Origin: JAHEDT01 sp963825615
Lineage (GTDB): Bacteria > Desulfobacterota > Desulfuromonadia > Desulfuromonadales > BM103
Assembly (NCBI GenBank): GCA_963825615.1
Contig: CAWGTV010000003.1
Location: 1-64,000, forward strand
Reading direction: 5' to 3'
Length of the DNA stretch: 64,000 nucleotides
Part shown: positions 17,758-27,595 of the stretch, piece after piece
Layout: each line of letters begins with the position of its first letter
How positions within the stretch are numbered: position 1 is the first letter of the stretch
The notes under the pieces: generated by a model
Seen by the model: only the letters and a program-made list of their open reading frames with translations
Database searches by the model: none
What the model was told of the DNA's origin: nothing
Made by a program: the position numbers and the translations under genes

Positions 17758-19162
17758 TTACGGCGCCACCTTCCGCAGCTCCGGTTTTTTCCACTTGCCT
17801 TCCAGTGCTTCCGCTTTCGGCCAGTAGAGACGCATGATTAAGGAGAATGGCCCCTTTGGTGCGGGCAGCCAATTGGCTTCCTTGTCCTTGCCGGGGGATT
17901 GGTTCTGGACAATCAGCGTCAGCCCACCGTCAGCATCCTTCTTGAGCTGCGGCAGCATCGGTGAGTTGATGAGATAGCGGTTGATCGGGTTGGCGACAAG
18001 CAGGCTCTGTGGCTCTTCATACATCGTCAGCGACCAGAACGCGTTGACAGGCGGCAATTGGCCCGGCGCAAAGCGCAAGGTGTAACGGTTGCCACCGTCC
18101 AGCTTCTGCTTTGTCGCATCCACGTAATACGTCGGATAAATTGCCTCCTGCTTCGAATTGCCGTAGATACCGAGCACGGCGGCGCCCATGCGGTAGAGAT
18201 AATTGTTCTTGAGATATTCCCGCGTCCCGAACACATCGCCCGAGGTTACCTTCCCTGATTCAACATCTTTTTTCAGGCCGGCGAAAGCAACCCAACCGTC
18301 GGCGATGCCCTGCTCGATGGCGGCCTTGATTTCAGGAGATAGTTTGCTCTCGTCAAAGGGTTTGCCCGCGCCGACGCCGATCTTGGCAAAACGCTCCATA
18401 AGGGCATTCTCGGACGGAACCGTCGGGCAGAACTGTAGAACAAAGTTCAGGATGTTGAAGAACTGCAGAGAGGTCTTCTCTTCTTCAGGCGTCAGCGGCT
18501 TGATGAAATCAACGGCCGTTGCGGCCTTGGGTGCGGGCTGTGCCGAGAAACGCGGAGAGCGGCTGCGCTTTATAGCCGGCTTGTATCGTCTTGACGTTGG
18601 CGATGTCGTCCGGATTGAACAACTGGGTGCGATAGAGGGCTAAGACGAATTCGGTCTCGGAGCGAATGACATCCTTCACACCGCTCGGTTTCTCGCCCTT
18701 CCAATTCGGTCCGGCGATGAGATAGCTGCCGCCACCGTTACCGGTGGCGCGGCTGCCGATGTAGGCGAAATTGAAGGTGTAGGCGTCGATGAGCTGGATG
18801 CTGAAGTAACGCTCCTTTTCGATCGGCGGAACGGTGAGAACGAGCGGTTCGGCGCGCAGGTCCATGCCCAAGAAGGAATAAGGCGTGTCTGAGTTGGGCG
18901 TCTGGATCGCCGTGTCCGCCGGAGTGTAAACGCGAGCCGTGTTGTGGATCTCATTCCACGGTCCCTTGTATTCGGGGTCCTTCTTATCAACGAAGTAGCC
19001 GTATTCGATGCGGTAGCTGTCCACCATCGGGAAGCCGTAGATATAGGCCTCCTTGGCAATCGCACGAGCTTCTGAAGGGGTCACATCGCTTGCATTCCCA
19101 ACAACGGGAAAAGTGAGACTGGCTGCTAGCATGAGCAGTGTCGTGATAGTTTTCATATTCAT
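17758..19162 (-). pseudogene. DUF1254/DUF1214 secreted protein, copy 1, one frameshift
   Basis: One gene in two frames. 19162-18509 encodes a signal peptide (LLMLAASLTFPVVGNAS) plus the DUF1254 domain (EAYIYGFPMVDSYR, TPNSDTPYSFLGMDLRAEP, ERYFSIQLIDAYTFNFAYIGSRATG). After a one-base shift near 18535 the other frame runs on (APKAATAVDFIKPLTPEE) into DUF1214 (NRYTLRFAPGQLPPVNAFWSLTMY, NPINRYLINSPML, DGGLTLIVQNQSPGKDKE, NWLPAPKG). Total is about 467 residues, normal for the family. DUF1254/1214 proteins are periplasmic and of unclear function. A second, more damaged copy lies directly upstream. A single indel is compatible with sequencing error. Confidence 0.85.
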
Positions 19163-19250
19163 GATACTTGGCCTCTCATCTTGAATAGTTGTTGAACTAC
19201 ATACGATCCTCCAAGGGGAGTCGTCTGTGCATTGCTCAACTGGAGTGATG

Positions 19251-20738
19251 TCAATTCAGCTTTACGATGCCCGGCGGATTCCAGCTGCCTTCGCCTGCAG
19301 GAAGGATGGAAGGGGCTTCCGTCTTCGGCCAATAGAGGCGCATGACCATATAGATCGGACCATCCGGCGCCGGTAGCCAGTTGCTCTCCTTGTCCTTGCC
19401 CGGCGAATCTTTCTGGATGTAGAGCGTCAACGAGCCGTCTTCGTTCTTCTTCATATCCGGCAACATCGGCGAGTTGATCAGGTAACGATTGATCGGATTC
19501 TCGATCAGCAGCTGCGTCTTGCCGTCGTACATCGTCACTGACCAGAAAGCGTTCACCGGCGGCAGTTGGCCGGCTGGGAAGGTAAGCGTGTAGTTGTGCT
19601 TGCTGCCGTCCAGTGTTTCACCGGTCAGCATCCGTGCGGGTCATCGGATACATGGCCTCGATGGCATCGTTGCCGTAAATGCCGCCCTTGGCGGCGGCGG
19701 CACGCTTCAGCCAATCACCGTTGTAGAAAGCACTGTCACCAAATAGTGCACCTATCTTCCAGCCGTTGATGTTTTTCAGTCCGTCGCTCAGATACTTCGT
19801 CTACTTTGTCGTCGCCTTCCTTCATCGCCAGCAAGACGGCGGCCTTGTGTTCCAGCGAGAGATCCTTGAACTCAAAGGTCTTGCCCGGGCCGATGCCGAT
19901 ACTGGCGAGTTTGGCGCGAATGCTCCTTGTTCTCCGGCGTCAACGGGCACAAACTGGAGGGCAGCGTCGAGATACTCGTAGAAGTTATCCTTGACCCCTT
20001 GGCGTCGTGGCCGGTAGGAAGTCGATCTTCGGTGCGGCGGCGGCGCGGGCTTGTTTGAGGAATGCGGACAGCGGCTGCGACTTTGTATCCGGCCTGTACC
20101 TTCACCACGTTCGGCATGTCGTCGGCGTTGAACAGCTGGGTGCGGAAAACAGTCAGCGCGAAGGGCGTCGTTGATCTGAAACACCTTCTTGATACCTGCG
20201 GGCGTCTCGCCTTTCCAGTCGGGGCCGACCACGAGATAGTCGACCGGCTTCGTTGCCTGTCGCACGGCTGCCGATGTAACCATAGTTGTAGGTATTGCCG
20301 TCGATCAATTGCACAGAGTAGTAGCGCTCTTTTGCCACTGCCGGCACCGAGATCACCATCGGCTCTGCGCGCAGGTCCAGCCAGATCATCGAATACGGCG
20401 TGTCGCTGTTGGGTGTGACGACGGCCGTGTCTTTGTAGGTGAACGACGCGGCTTCATTATACATTGTGTTGAACGGCGCCTTGTATTGCCCCGAGTTTTT
20501 GTCAACGACGATACTCATTCATCACCGCGTAGTTCACCACAATCGGCAGGCCGTAGATGAACGCCTCTTCGGCAATCGCCTTGGTCTCGGCAATGCTCGG
20601 CGCAGAAATGCCCGCCTTTTTGTCGGCCTGTATCGGCACTTGAAACGGGGTCGTTCTTTTTGTCGCAACCGACTAAGAGCACTGCGCTGATGACGCAGTA
20701 TAGAGCGCGACAAAAAGTATGCGTCTTGATCTGTTCAT
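19251..20738 (-). pseudogene. DUF1254/DUF1214 lipoprotein, copy 2, several frameshifts
   Basis: Homologous to the gene just downstream, with the same domain order, but the frame changes at least five times. It would start at 20738 (AAGGAGAAAATC before the ATG) with a lipoprotein-like signal ending LLVGCDKK. Recognisable blocks: TPNSDTPYSMIWLDLRAEP, YYSVQLIDGNTYNYGYIGSRATG, VDYLVVGPDWKGETPAGIKK, NVVKVQAGYKV, and an intact C-terminal DUF1214 part (19631-19251, NPINRYLINSPMLPDMKK). No long run is out of homology, so either single-base errors or early decay explain it. The two copies form a tandem duplication, now diverged. Confidence 0.8.
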
Positions 20739-21243
20739 GATTTTCTCCTTAGGATTTAATTCTGGTGGTAATCGGTCAACCTGCTAAGAGGCTGGAATCG
20801 AAGGAAAACGACACTACTGAAGAGTGAAAAGCCACTTCTTATGTCAGCGGAGGGTTCCATTCATTCTTCCCCACTTGAAATTCTGAGTAAGCTGCACAAT
20901 AATAATTTCTTAAATTTTAGATTGTCAGTTGGTAAGGTCAAGCAGGAGAAATTTTTTTCGTCCTGCATTGTTTCGGCTGCTGATATTAGGCAGAATTGAA
21001 AAGTTGCTGGAAACCCTGACCTATAGGAAAATGGCCACTCGAAATTAATCCATGTGGCCATCATCTTGTGGGTTAGTCTTATTTGTATTCTTACATTGCT
21101 ACGGGGTACTCATCTTTGCAAAAAGCGAGATTTTTATTGGTACTGACAAAGAGGAAAAGACCCTCCGCTTCTAGGGGACCATTTTGTTTGAATTAATGAG
21201 TGGCCTAAATATCCCTATCAATAACACGCCCATGCCCTTCAAT
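20739..21243. other. intergenic with repeat copies
   Basis: No gene. It contains an ATGGCCAC/GTGGCCAT hairpin (21031-21062) preceded by CTGACCTATAGG, matching copy 5, and a lone CTATCAATAACACGCCC at 21214-21230 just before the nitroreductase stop. Confidence 0.6.
21031..21062. repeat. hairpin of the repeat family, copy 6
   Basis: ATGGCCAC pairs with GTGGCCAT across a 16-base loop. The stem is identical to that at 17510-17540, and CATC.TTTTGTGG follows in both. Confidence 0.6.
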
Positions 21244-22071
21244 TTATGGGTTGAAACGAATCATGTTCGCACTTCCTTTTTCTATGGTTCGTTGATAGTG
21301 GACGGCCGGTTTCCCAAAAGTCATGACATAGCCGACTAGATGGTCGTCCGGGATGTTAAGCCTGCTTCTCAGTTCTGGGACCAAGTCATTGATCGTCCAT
21401 TTGGCTAAGCCGTTCCAGACTGTTCCAATATCCAACGACTGTACAAACAACTCAAAATATGAAAGAGCTATAACGCAATCAGGAAATGGTGAAGGGCCTC
21501 CTTTTGGGGCTGAGGCAACAACCAGATGAGGTGCTCCTCGAAAAAGTACATCCACACCTTTCTCTTTCCAGGCGCGCACGAAACCAGCAAAAAAAGCTTT
21601 CTCCTCAGGCAGATGACCACGTGCAATGAGTTCTTCAAGCCTGCTGTAGACTTCATCCCGAAAAACAGCAAGGTTTTCCTTGTCATCTATCACAGAAAAC
21701 TGCACCTGGCGCATGTTGATCCCGGTCGGTGCTTGCCAGGCAACATCGAGTGCACGTTTTATTAATGCGGGGTCGAGGTTTTCATCTAGATAGTGACGTA
21801 CCGACCTCCGCCCCTTAATAAGAATCTCCATCTGATTTGGATCAGGAAAATTTCCTTTGATAGATTGACTCTGTTTTGGATTCTTACCTAATATCGATAT
21901 AGCTGCTGTCGGGCAAATTGCTAAACAATGTTGACATCTGATGCAAGTTTTCTCCTTGTCAGCCTCGATACGTGGATACCCGGTTTTCAGATCGATAATT
22001 TTGACTGGGCAATCCTTGGCGCAAAGACCACATCGGGTGCATATCTCTTGCCTAACTTCAAATTTTAACAT
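21244..22071 (-). CDS. ferredoxin-nitroreductase fusion
   Basis: The start at 22071 (MLKFEV) follows AGGTGG; an ATG 10 codons upstream is less likely. The protein has about 275 residues. An N-terminal 2x[4Fe-4S] ferredoxin domain has CTRCGLCAKDCP and CIRCQHCLAICP (about 7-55). A nitroreductase-like FMN domain follows (about 75-275): RRSVRHYLDENL, WQAPTGINMRQVQ and GYVMTFGKP. Such fusions are common in anaerobes and are thought to pass electrons from ferredoxin-type clusters to flavin for reduction of unknown substrates. It has no close operon partner. A divergent, wide intergenic region separates it from the MscS gene. Confidence 0.9.
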   Translation of the reverse strand: MLKFEVRQEICTRCGLCAKDCPVKIIDLKTGYPRIEADKEKTCIRCQHCLAICPTAAISILGKNPKQSQSIKGNFPDPNQMEILIKGRRSVRHYLDENLDPALIKRALDVAWQAPTGINMRQVQFSVIDDKENLAVFRDEVYSRLEELIARGHLPEEKAFFAGFVRAWKEKGVDVLFRGAPHLVVASAPKGGPSPFPDCVIALSYFELFVQSLDIGTVWNGLAKWTINDLVPELRSRLNIPDDHLVGYVMTFGKPAVHYQRTIEKGSANMIRFNP

Positions 22072-22583
22072 CCACCTACCCCATGCATTTATTTTTGACA
22101 ATGATAACGTCTTTCAAAACATATCCAAAATGCTTTTCGATGAAACGAATCAAAAAATAAGGAAATCAAGGATAAAACCCTGTTGCCCCTCATTATTTTT
22201 TCTACGAGCGTCCTATATTCTTCTATCAATAATAGACGGATTCTCCTCCTATAAGTCGTGACAAATGAGATACGACCCCTGAGGACAATTACCCATAGTG
22301 TTCACCATGCACGATGTACGGGCATTTAACTGTTTTGAAAATACAAAATTATTACGTTACACTGTCATTCGTCTTGGATCCTTTAGTTAGAGGCAGAAGC
22401 TTTTGGTGTTCACTTTTGGCAAGATTTTGCCATTGACAGCAGAGGGCTCTGGGTGGCAGGCCGTTTCGCTTCGCACGCCAAAGCGGAATTTGAAAATCGT
22501 GTTTGGGCCAGTGCTCAATATGCGAACTAAAAATTGCTACAAAAATGAATTTCTGCGGCGACGACTGAGGATATTCTAATTAC
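22072..22583. other. intergenic between divergent genes
   Basis: Holds one repeat-family tail (22223-22262) and a TGGCAA/TTGCCA palindrome with a 4-base centre at 22417-22432, which could be an operator for the MscS gene. The rest shows nothing recognised. Confidence 0.4.
22223..22262. repeat. conserved repeat tail, copy 7
   Basis: CTATCAATAATAGACGG, then CTCCTC and AAGTCGTGAC in the spacing seen at 17043 and 17460. ACGACCCCTGAGG follows, echoing the stem at 16583, but its return arm is missing. Confidence 0.6.
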
Positions 22584-25079
22584 ATGAGATCAAAACAAAC
22601 CTGCAAATTCGAGTGGCTCTCTTATGTCAAGCTGGCCGTTATTGCCACCTCGGTCGTGTTGGGCCTGTCCGGGGATCTGACTGCTGCGCAGAACACCCCG
22701 GAGGTGAAAACGTCGACAGTCGCTTCACAAAGCACTCCTGACGAACCGAAACTTTCCGAGATTATTCCACTCTCTGCGGAGTTGTCAGCACGTTTAGCCC
22801 AGCTCGAAAACATACAGTTGGGCCTTCCTGATTTGGCTGCGATCGAAAAAGATTACGCCGAAATAGACGCGCGGGTTAACGCGGTTTCGGAAAAGTTAAA
22901 GGACTTAAGGACAACGCGAGCAGGCCAAAACGTCAGAGACACGAGGTTCAAACTTGACTTTACCTATGAAAAGGAGCGGCTAAAAAAGATTAACGTACAA
23001 CTTGACAAGGCAATCGAACAACTTGATGCATGGGACAAAGAATGGCGGGTTGAAAAACAGCGCTGGAAGTCTTGGCAGTCTACATCAGTCAAGGATCGTT
23101 CCTACAGGCAAATTCTAGCTGCTTTCGATGCCGCGGATTCGACCATAGCTTCCGCCCTCGGATTTATTTCGCGGCAGATGGAACCGTTGTTGGCCGTTCA
23201 GTCGATTGGCGCCAGACTCAAAGCGAAAATCGACGGCCTGGAGGCAGAAACGACTTCCCTAAAAGAAAAAGTGTTCCGGCGGGAACCTCTGCTTGACAAG
23301 GCCCCACCGATGTACTCGCCGGATTATTATGCTCAATTCAACAGGGATTTGTGGGGCGTAGCCTGGGAAAACCTGAAGTTCATATCTCGACCGGGAGATG
23401 AGTTTTTTAAACTGCATGCCCTGGAACTCGGAGTTTTTGTATTCATCCTCATACTGGTCTTCGCTGTGATTTATCGCAAACGCCAGGTCATCGCAGCAAC
23501 GGAAAACTGGTCTTTCGTGGCGGATCGCCCTTTCGCAGTAGCCTTATTCATCACGTCCTTGGTTGCCATAGTCCGGATGCAATTCTGGGCATCTCCACCG
23601 ATCATGGTGAACACATTCTTCTTGGTCACCGGCAGCATGTCCTGCCTTCGTCTGCTGGTCAAAGTGCTGCAAAGTCGCTGGGCAAAGAATGTCTCTTGTG
23701 GTGTCATGTCCCTGTTTGCCGTCACCGTGGTCTTGATTATGTTGGGCCCGCCTTCTCCGATTTTCAATCTCTTCATCTTGGTGGCCTCGGCAGTGGTCCT
23801 GGCATTCGTCCTCAAGTTGGCAGCGGAATGCAGTCTTTCGGAGAGTGGTCCTTATCCTCTTTGGGGGTCACGGATGCTCGCCTTGTGGTTTGCCGTCATC
23901 CTGATTGCGCAGATTCTGGGTGATACCGGATTCGCTTACTCAATGTTCGTCAATTCGGTGATAAGCATGGCGGTTACTGCGCTCTTCGTCTTGTTTCTCT
24001 ACCTGCTCCGCGGAGGCATCCATTGGGTCTTCTTTTCGTCTCCTTTGTGGCAAGTCAAACTATTACGCAGCGATGCGCACAAGAATGAACGCAAAGTCCA
24101 GGTCATTGTAGAAACGATCATTACTCTGTTTCTGATCTTGCCGGCAATTCTATACATCTGGAATCTGTTCGACAGCTATCCGGACGCATTGAACGGACTG
24201 TTCTCGCCGGGTTTTGATTTGGGCGGTCAACGGATCACGGTCGGCCTGACCATCGCCGCACTTGCCTGCCTTTACGGCTCATTTTATGCTTCCCAGATTG
24301 CACCGAAAATATTGCTCGACGAGCAAATTCTGGGGCGACATGTGGATCGCGGAGCTAGAGGGTCCATCGGCCACCTGATCCGGTACCTCATCATCTTTAT
24401 CGGGCTGCTGCTGACGTTTGCGCTGCTCGGCTTCAGCCTGACGAACGTCACGATCATCCTGAGTGCTCTCGGTGTCGGTATCGGCTTCGGCCTACAGGGA
24501 ATCGTCAACAATTTCGTCAGCGGATTGATATTGCTCTTTGAACGACCCATCCGGGAAGGCGATACGATCGTATTGGGCGAGCAATGGGCACAAGTCAAAA
24601 AGATCGGCATGCGGGCGACGATTATCGAGACCTTTGATCTGTCGGAAATGGTTATTCCCAATGCGGATATGATTAACAGCCATGTCACGAACTGGACCTT
24701 GAGTAATCGCCAGGTGCGTCTGTCCGTTCCGGTCGGTGTGGACTACGGTTCCGATGTCCCCCTCGTAGTGGAAACCCTCCTGGCCTGTGCCAATGATAAT
24801 AGTTCCGTGATGAATTCACCGCCCCCGCAGGTGTTGTTCTTAAACCTCGGCGAAAGTTCTCTTGACTTTAAATTGCGGGCCTGGATACCGGATGCTGATG
24901 ATATCTTGACAGTGAAGAGTCAGCTTTATCATGAGATCTTCAAGAGATTCCGAGAAAAAGGGATCGCGATACCGTTTCCGCAGAGAGATCTTCACCTGTA
25001 CGAAATGGGTAATCCAGGGATCGAAAGCCTCAAGAAGAATCTTGGCAAAGGACTTCCTCCTGAGGGTGACTCAGCTTGA
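22584..25079 (+). CDS. large MscS-family mechanosensitive channel
   Basis: The product has 831 residues, in the MscK/YbiO size class. A signal peptide (about 12-35) leads to a periplasmic helical region (about 50-235) with heptad-like KxxL/ELxA spacing predicting coiled coil. About eight TM segments follow (about 278-600). Then comes the MscS core with pore helix TM3 in GVGIGFGLQGIVNNFVSGLILLF, and the beta domain RPIREGDTI, IETFDLSEMVIPNADMINSHVTNW. The C-terminal cytosolic domain ends FPQRDLHLY. It opens on osmotic downshock to release solutes. No clear strong ribosome site was found. It stands alone, divergent from the nitroreductase. Confidence 0.92.
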   Translation: MRSKQTCKFEWLSYVKLAVIATSVVLGLSGDLTAAQNTPEVKTSTVASQSTPDEPKLSEIIPLSAELSARLAQLENIQLGLPDLAAIEKDYAEIDARVNAVSEKLKDLRTTRAGQNVRDTRFKLDFTYEKERLKKINVQLDKAIEQLDAWDKEWRVEKQRWKSWQSTSVKDRSYRQILAAFDAADSTIASALGFISRQMEPLLAVQSIGARLKAKIDGLEAETTSLKEKVFRREPLLDKAPPMYSPDYYAQFNRDLWGVAWENLKFISRPGDEFFKLHALELGVFVFILILVFAVIYRKRQVIAATENWSFVADRPFAVALFITSLVAIVRMQFWASPPIMVNTFFLVTGSMSCLRLLVKVLQSRWAKNVSCGVMSLFAVTVVLIMLGPPSPIFNLFILVASAVVLAFVLKLAAECSLSESGPYPLWGSRMLALWFAVILIAQILGDTGFAYSMFVNSVISMAVTALFVLFLYLLRGGIHWVFFSSPLWQVKLLRSDAHKNERKVQVIVETIITLFLILPAILYIWNLFDSYPDALNGLFSPGFDLGGQRITVGLTIAALACLYGSFYASQIAPKILLDEQILGRHVDRGARGSIGHLIRYLIIFIGLLLTFALLGFSLTNVTIILSALGVGIGFGLQGIVNNFVSGLILLFERPIREGDTIVLGEQWAQVKKIGMRATIIETFDLSEMVIPNADMINSHVTNWTLSNRQVRLSVPVGVDYGSDVPLVVETLLACANDNSSVMNSPPPQVLFLNLGESSLDFKLRAWIPDADDILTVKSQLYHEIFKRFREKGIAIPFPQRDLHLYEMGNPGIESLKKNLGKGLPPEGDSA

Positions 25080-25385
25080 ATGACAGGATTGAAACCTACA
25101 TAAAAATCAGATCGCCCTCAAAGAACAGGTGGACTTTCAAAACATATATTCCTCGGCAGTGGTGACTTTTGTGAGATATACAAAAACTATGGATTCTAAG
25201 AATTGATTTGTTGACGATGTGAGTACGGTCAGTGGAAGAGCCAATTCTCCTGTCTATTTTCCCACATAGTAAAAAGTTGATTTGATCGGCCCAGATGCAA
25301 AATTCTCGCTGCCTCAGCAATCTAAGAATAACCCCCGATCCTTAAATCGAGAGCCCCGTGATAATAAATATTGGATAGTAAGTAG
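25080..25385. other. intergenic, one degenerate repeat tail
   Basis: The convergent end of the MscS gene and the PilZ gene. ATTCCTCGGCAGTGGTGAC near 25149-25167 is a degenerate copy of the repeat tail. No clear terminator. Confidence 0.45.
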
Positions 25386-25748
25386 TTACCAGGCTGCCTC
25401 AACATCTAAAAAGCTCATTATTGAGGACAAGTCTTCCGGCGCAAGATCGACAAATTGTAAACCGACACCGACTGGATATTCAGGCTTAGGTCGATCGCGA
25501 TACCGATTAATCCAAGAAACACGTGCATTGCAGTAGGCTGCTGTTTCCTCTTGTGACGGTATTGAAAATTTCAATTTGACAATATCGTGAACATCGAATG
25601 AACATGTTGTGGCAAGGAAAATCCCTCCAGCATTTAAATCCACGCCATAGCCTGCAAGTAATTTACTCTGGTGGTCACCGTAGTAAACTCTTAATTCCAC
25701 TTTGAGTCTAACACTGGAACGTCTTTCAGATTTACCCGCGTTATTCAT
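25386..25748 (-). CDS. PilZ domain protein
   Basis: A single-domain PilZ protein of 120 residues. The c-di-GMP motifs are present: RRSSVR (residues 9-14, RxxxR) and DLNAGGIFL (D/NxSxxG-like, with Ala for Ser). The body continues FSIPSQEETAAYCNARVSWINR and VGVGLQFVDL. It should bind cyclic-di-GMP and act as a small adaptor for motility, matrix or secretion targets. No partner gene is adjacent. The GG motif substitution is common and does not exclude binding. Upstream is an AT-rich spacer. Confidence 0.88.
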   Translation of the reverse strand: MNNAGKSERRSSVRLKVELRVYYGDHQSKLLAGYGVDLNAGGIFLATTCSFDVHDIVKLKFSIPSQEETAAYCNARVSWINRYRDRPKPEYPVGVGLQFVDLAPEDLSSIMSFLDVEAAW

Positions 25749-26223
25749 TTGGATTAAGGTATTCCTTGTATTGATGAATTAGATATTCCATTAAGTTATG
25801 AATGTTATTAAATAGATAAGATAAAATGTAAAGACAAAACAAGCCAGTCGCACTCATGCTGATGACTTCTCGTCAACGTTCTATCTCCCTCCTAAATGCT
25901 GATATATCAAGCAATTGTCATACTCGCGAATCTACCGGAATTATTCCAGTCGGTCAATTCTGATGGTGTCCTACAAGCAGGGTTAAAATCTTGCCGTTGC
26001 GAGAGTGTCAGAATCTCGATGTCCTAGACATCTAAAATCATGTTCCAGTGCCTTGACTTCTAAGGCACTCCAACATTGTATTCAAAGTTAGCAGCCCTTT
26101 CCGATCCAATCCAGGTCATCCGCCAACTAACTTTATTGGAAGTTAGCCAATACCAGGGTTGCACAAAAAGCTGGTGGTCCTTTCCAACAACTTCTCAAGT
26201 CAGTTCAATATGAGGTGCGCGAT
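25749..26223. other. intergenic with two perfect hairpins
   Basis: No gene. AGTGCCTT/AAGGCACT (26047-26069) and CTAACTT/AAGTTAG (26127-26146) are perfect stems without T runs on either side. They could be processing sites or protein sites. Confidence 0.45.
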
Positions 26224-26730
26224 TCAATACTTTCGCGAGTCATATGCCCAGTGTAGAAGGGCCTGCCTCTGTTCATGACGACAATTTAAGTCTGCCTCTA
26301 AGCAGTTTCCTTTGATCTGGGCGATGTGCCTGCGCATCCCCATCCACCTCTTGATCTGACGTTCATCATCTCTACAGCGTCGCCCCATGTAATATCGGCA
26401 ATACCACTGGAACCATCCTCGTGGGTCTTCCTCATAAATCCACCCTTTCTTTTGCCACACAGATAAAGGTTGTGACGCATTCACTCCAAAATAATTCAAA
26501 ACCGGATCATGCAACTCAGGGCATAGCTTTGCACCCTTGAACCATTCAGCAGGGAATTCATTTTTGCAATCTGTCATGTATTTACCACCGAACGCACCCA
26601 ACTCAAGGATCTCTTTAGGTGTCAACTCAGGGCGAAATTCTGGATGGTAATTCTTCCCAACCGGTTCGATGAGTTCATAACTGTAATTTGTCTGCATCAA
26701 ATCATTGACCTGAACAATGACGGTGGGCAT
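26224..26730 (-). CDS. conserved-looking Trp-rich protein of unknown function
   Basis: The start at 26730 is set by AAAGGAGGTTTCG just upstream; the frame extends 15 codons further but with a poorer site. It has 168 residues and no signal peptide or TM. An N-terminal PEFRPELTPKEILELGAFGGKYM block contacts a Cys-containing part. The centre has a striking aromatic run (VWQKKGWIYEEDPRGWFQWYCRYYMGRR) with basic residues and then RQIKRWMGMRRHIAQI. This has the look of a cytosolic conserved protein that binds nucleic acid or a ligand, but no family can be named with confidence. It has a strong own ribosome site and no near partner. Confidence 0.6.
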   Translation of the reverse strand: MPTVIVQVNDLMQTNYSYELIEPVGKNYHPEFRPELTPKEILELGAFGGKYMTDCKNEFPAEWFKGAKLCPELHDPVLNYFGVNASQPLSVWQKKGWIYEEDPRGWFQWYCRYYMGRRCRDDERQIKRWMGMRRHIAQIKGNCLEADLNCRHEQRQALLHWAYDSRKY

Positions 26731-27070
26731 CGAAACCTCCTTTAACAATCGATTACTATTCATCACCACCTCCATCAGAGTTAAATCACTTATGAAATAA
26801 AAGCATCCGAGATATGGTAGTAATTATTGAAATGCAGCGATGATGTTGCACTCCCCTCTTTACATTCATAAAGATCACATTAACTAACCAATAGTTCATA
26901 ACCAGCCTAGAACTGATAGCAATATTAAAATGGTTATCTACTCTTTTAAACGAAAACGTTAAGGAAAACCATTTAATCACGTCACATATATTAACCAGTA
27001 AGAATTGAGAATTTTAAGAATAATTTGATGAGCATATATAGATGTAAATCAGCTAGTTATGATCAAAGGC
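26731..27070. other. intergenic, AT-rich
   Basis: 340 bases with the leader of the Trp-rich protein. Nothing else seen. Confidence 0.4.
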
Positions 27071-27367
27071 TTAATATATTAATTGATTCTTATACGGCTC
27101 ATAGATAGCTGCAAGGGGAATCGGGGCACTTTGGGGAAACGGGGTTGCGAGTAATTGTTTGACTCCCCAGACCTGGGAGCCCAAGGCAAGTTGCAGAATC
27201 CGTCTATAATCTGCGACCTTGCTGAACATAAACTGCTGGGCCGAGCCATCTGGCAGAATTCGAGTGCCGCTCGTAAGACGGTCGCCGAGTCTCTGCCGAC
27301 CGATCTGGTTTATTACGGCACAGAAGCCTAGCGGAACCAGCGCGATTACCAGTAAATGGATCAGCAA
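27071..27367 (-). CDS. short hypothetical, N-terminal TM, doubtful
   Basis: A 98-residue frame with a TTG as first start. It opens with a hydrophobic stretch (MLIHLLVIALVPLGFCAVI) and the same frame upstream gives WFILHIRSQ without an ATG. This resembles the first TM of a sensor kinase (RTQLLLSFLVIALLPLG type), so a decayed fragment is possible. No ribosome site was seen. Low confidence that it is translated. Confidence 0.3.
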   Translation of the reverse strand: MLIHLLVIALVPLGFCAVINQIGRQRLGDRLTSGTRILPDGSAQQFMFSKVADYRRILQLALGSQVWGVKQLLATPFPQSAPIPLAAIYEPYKNQLIY

Positions 27368-27473
27368 CTGTGAGCGGATGTGCAGAATAAACCACGGTTG
27401 AATAAATTTTAACCGTAAGGAATTGTATTAGGAGTCGAAAACGTTTATCTTCGCTGTCAACATTTCTTCGCTT

Positions 27474-27495
27474 TAGGCGGTAACTTACCGCTAAT
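27474..27495 (+). promoter_or_regulatory. palindromic operator candidate upstream of the barrel protein
   Basis: TTAGGCGGTAACTTACCGCTAA is nearly symmetric: GCGGTAA and TTACCGC separated by one base, flanked by TTAG/CTAA. It lies about 100 bases before the gene at 27596 and fits a dimeric repressor or activator site. Confidence 0.4.
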
Positions 27496-27595
27496 CACGA
27501 GTCTGTTTGAGCTCGGTTCAGAAACGTACAGATATGCACCTATGAAGGAACCAAACGATCGAATAGATAAATTTTTGATTTTAAGGAGCTAAGAG

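Noticed and set aside
22417..22432. Possible sigma54 promoter TGGCAAGATTTTGC
   Set aside because: The spacing between GG and GC is one base too short and the sequence is a palindrome, so an operator is more likely.
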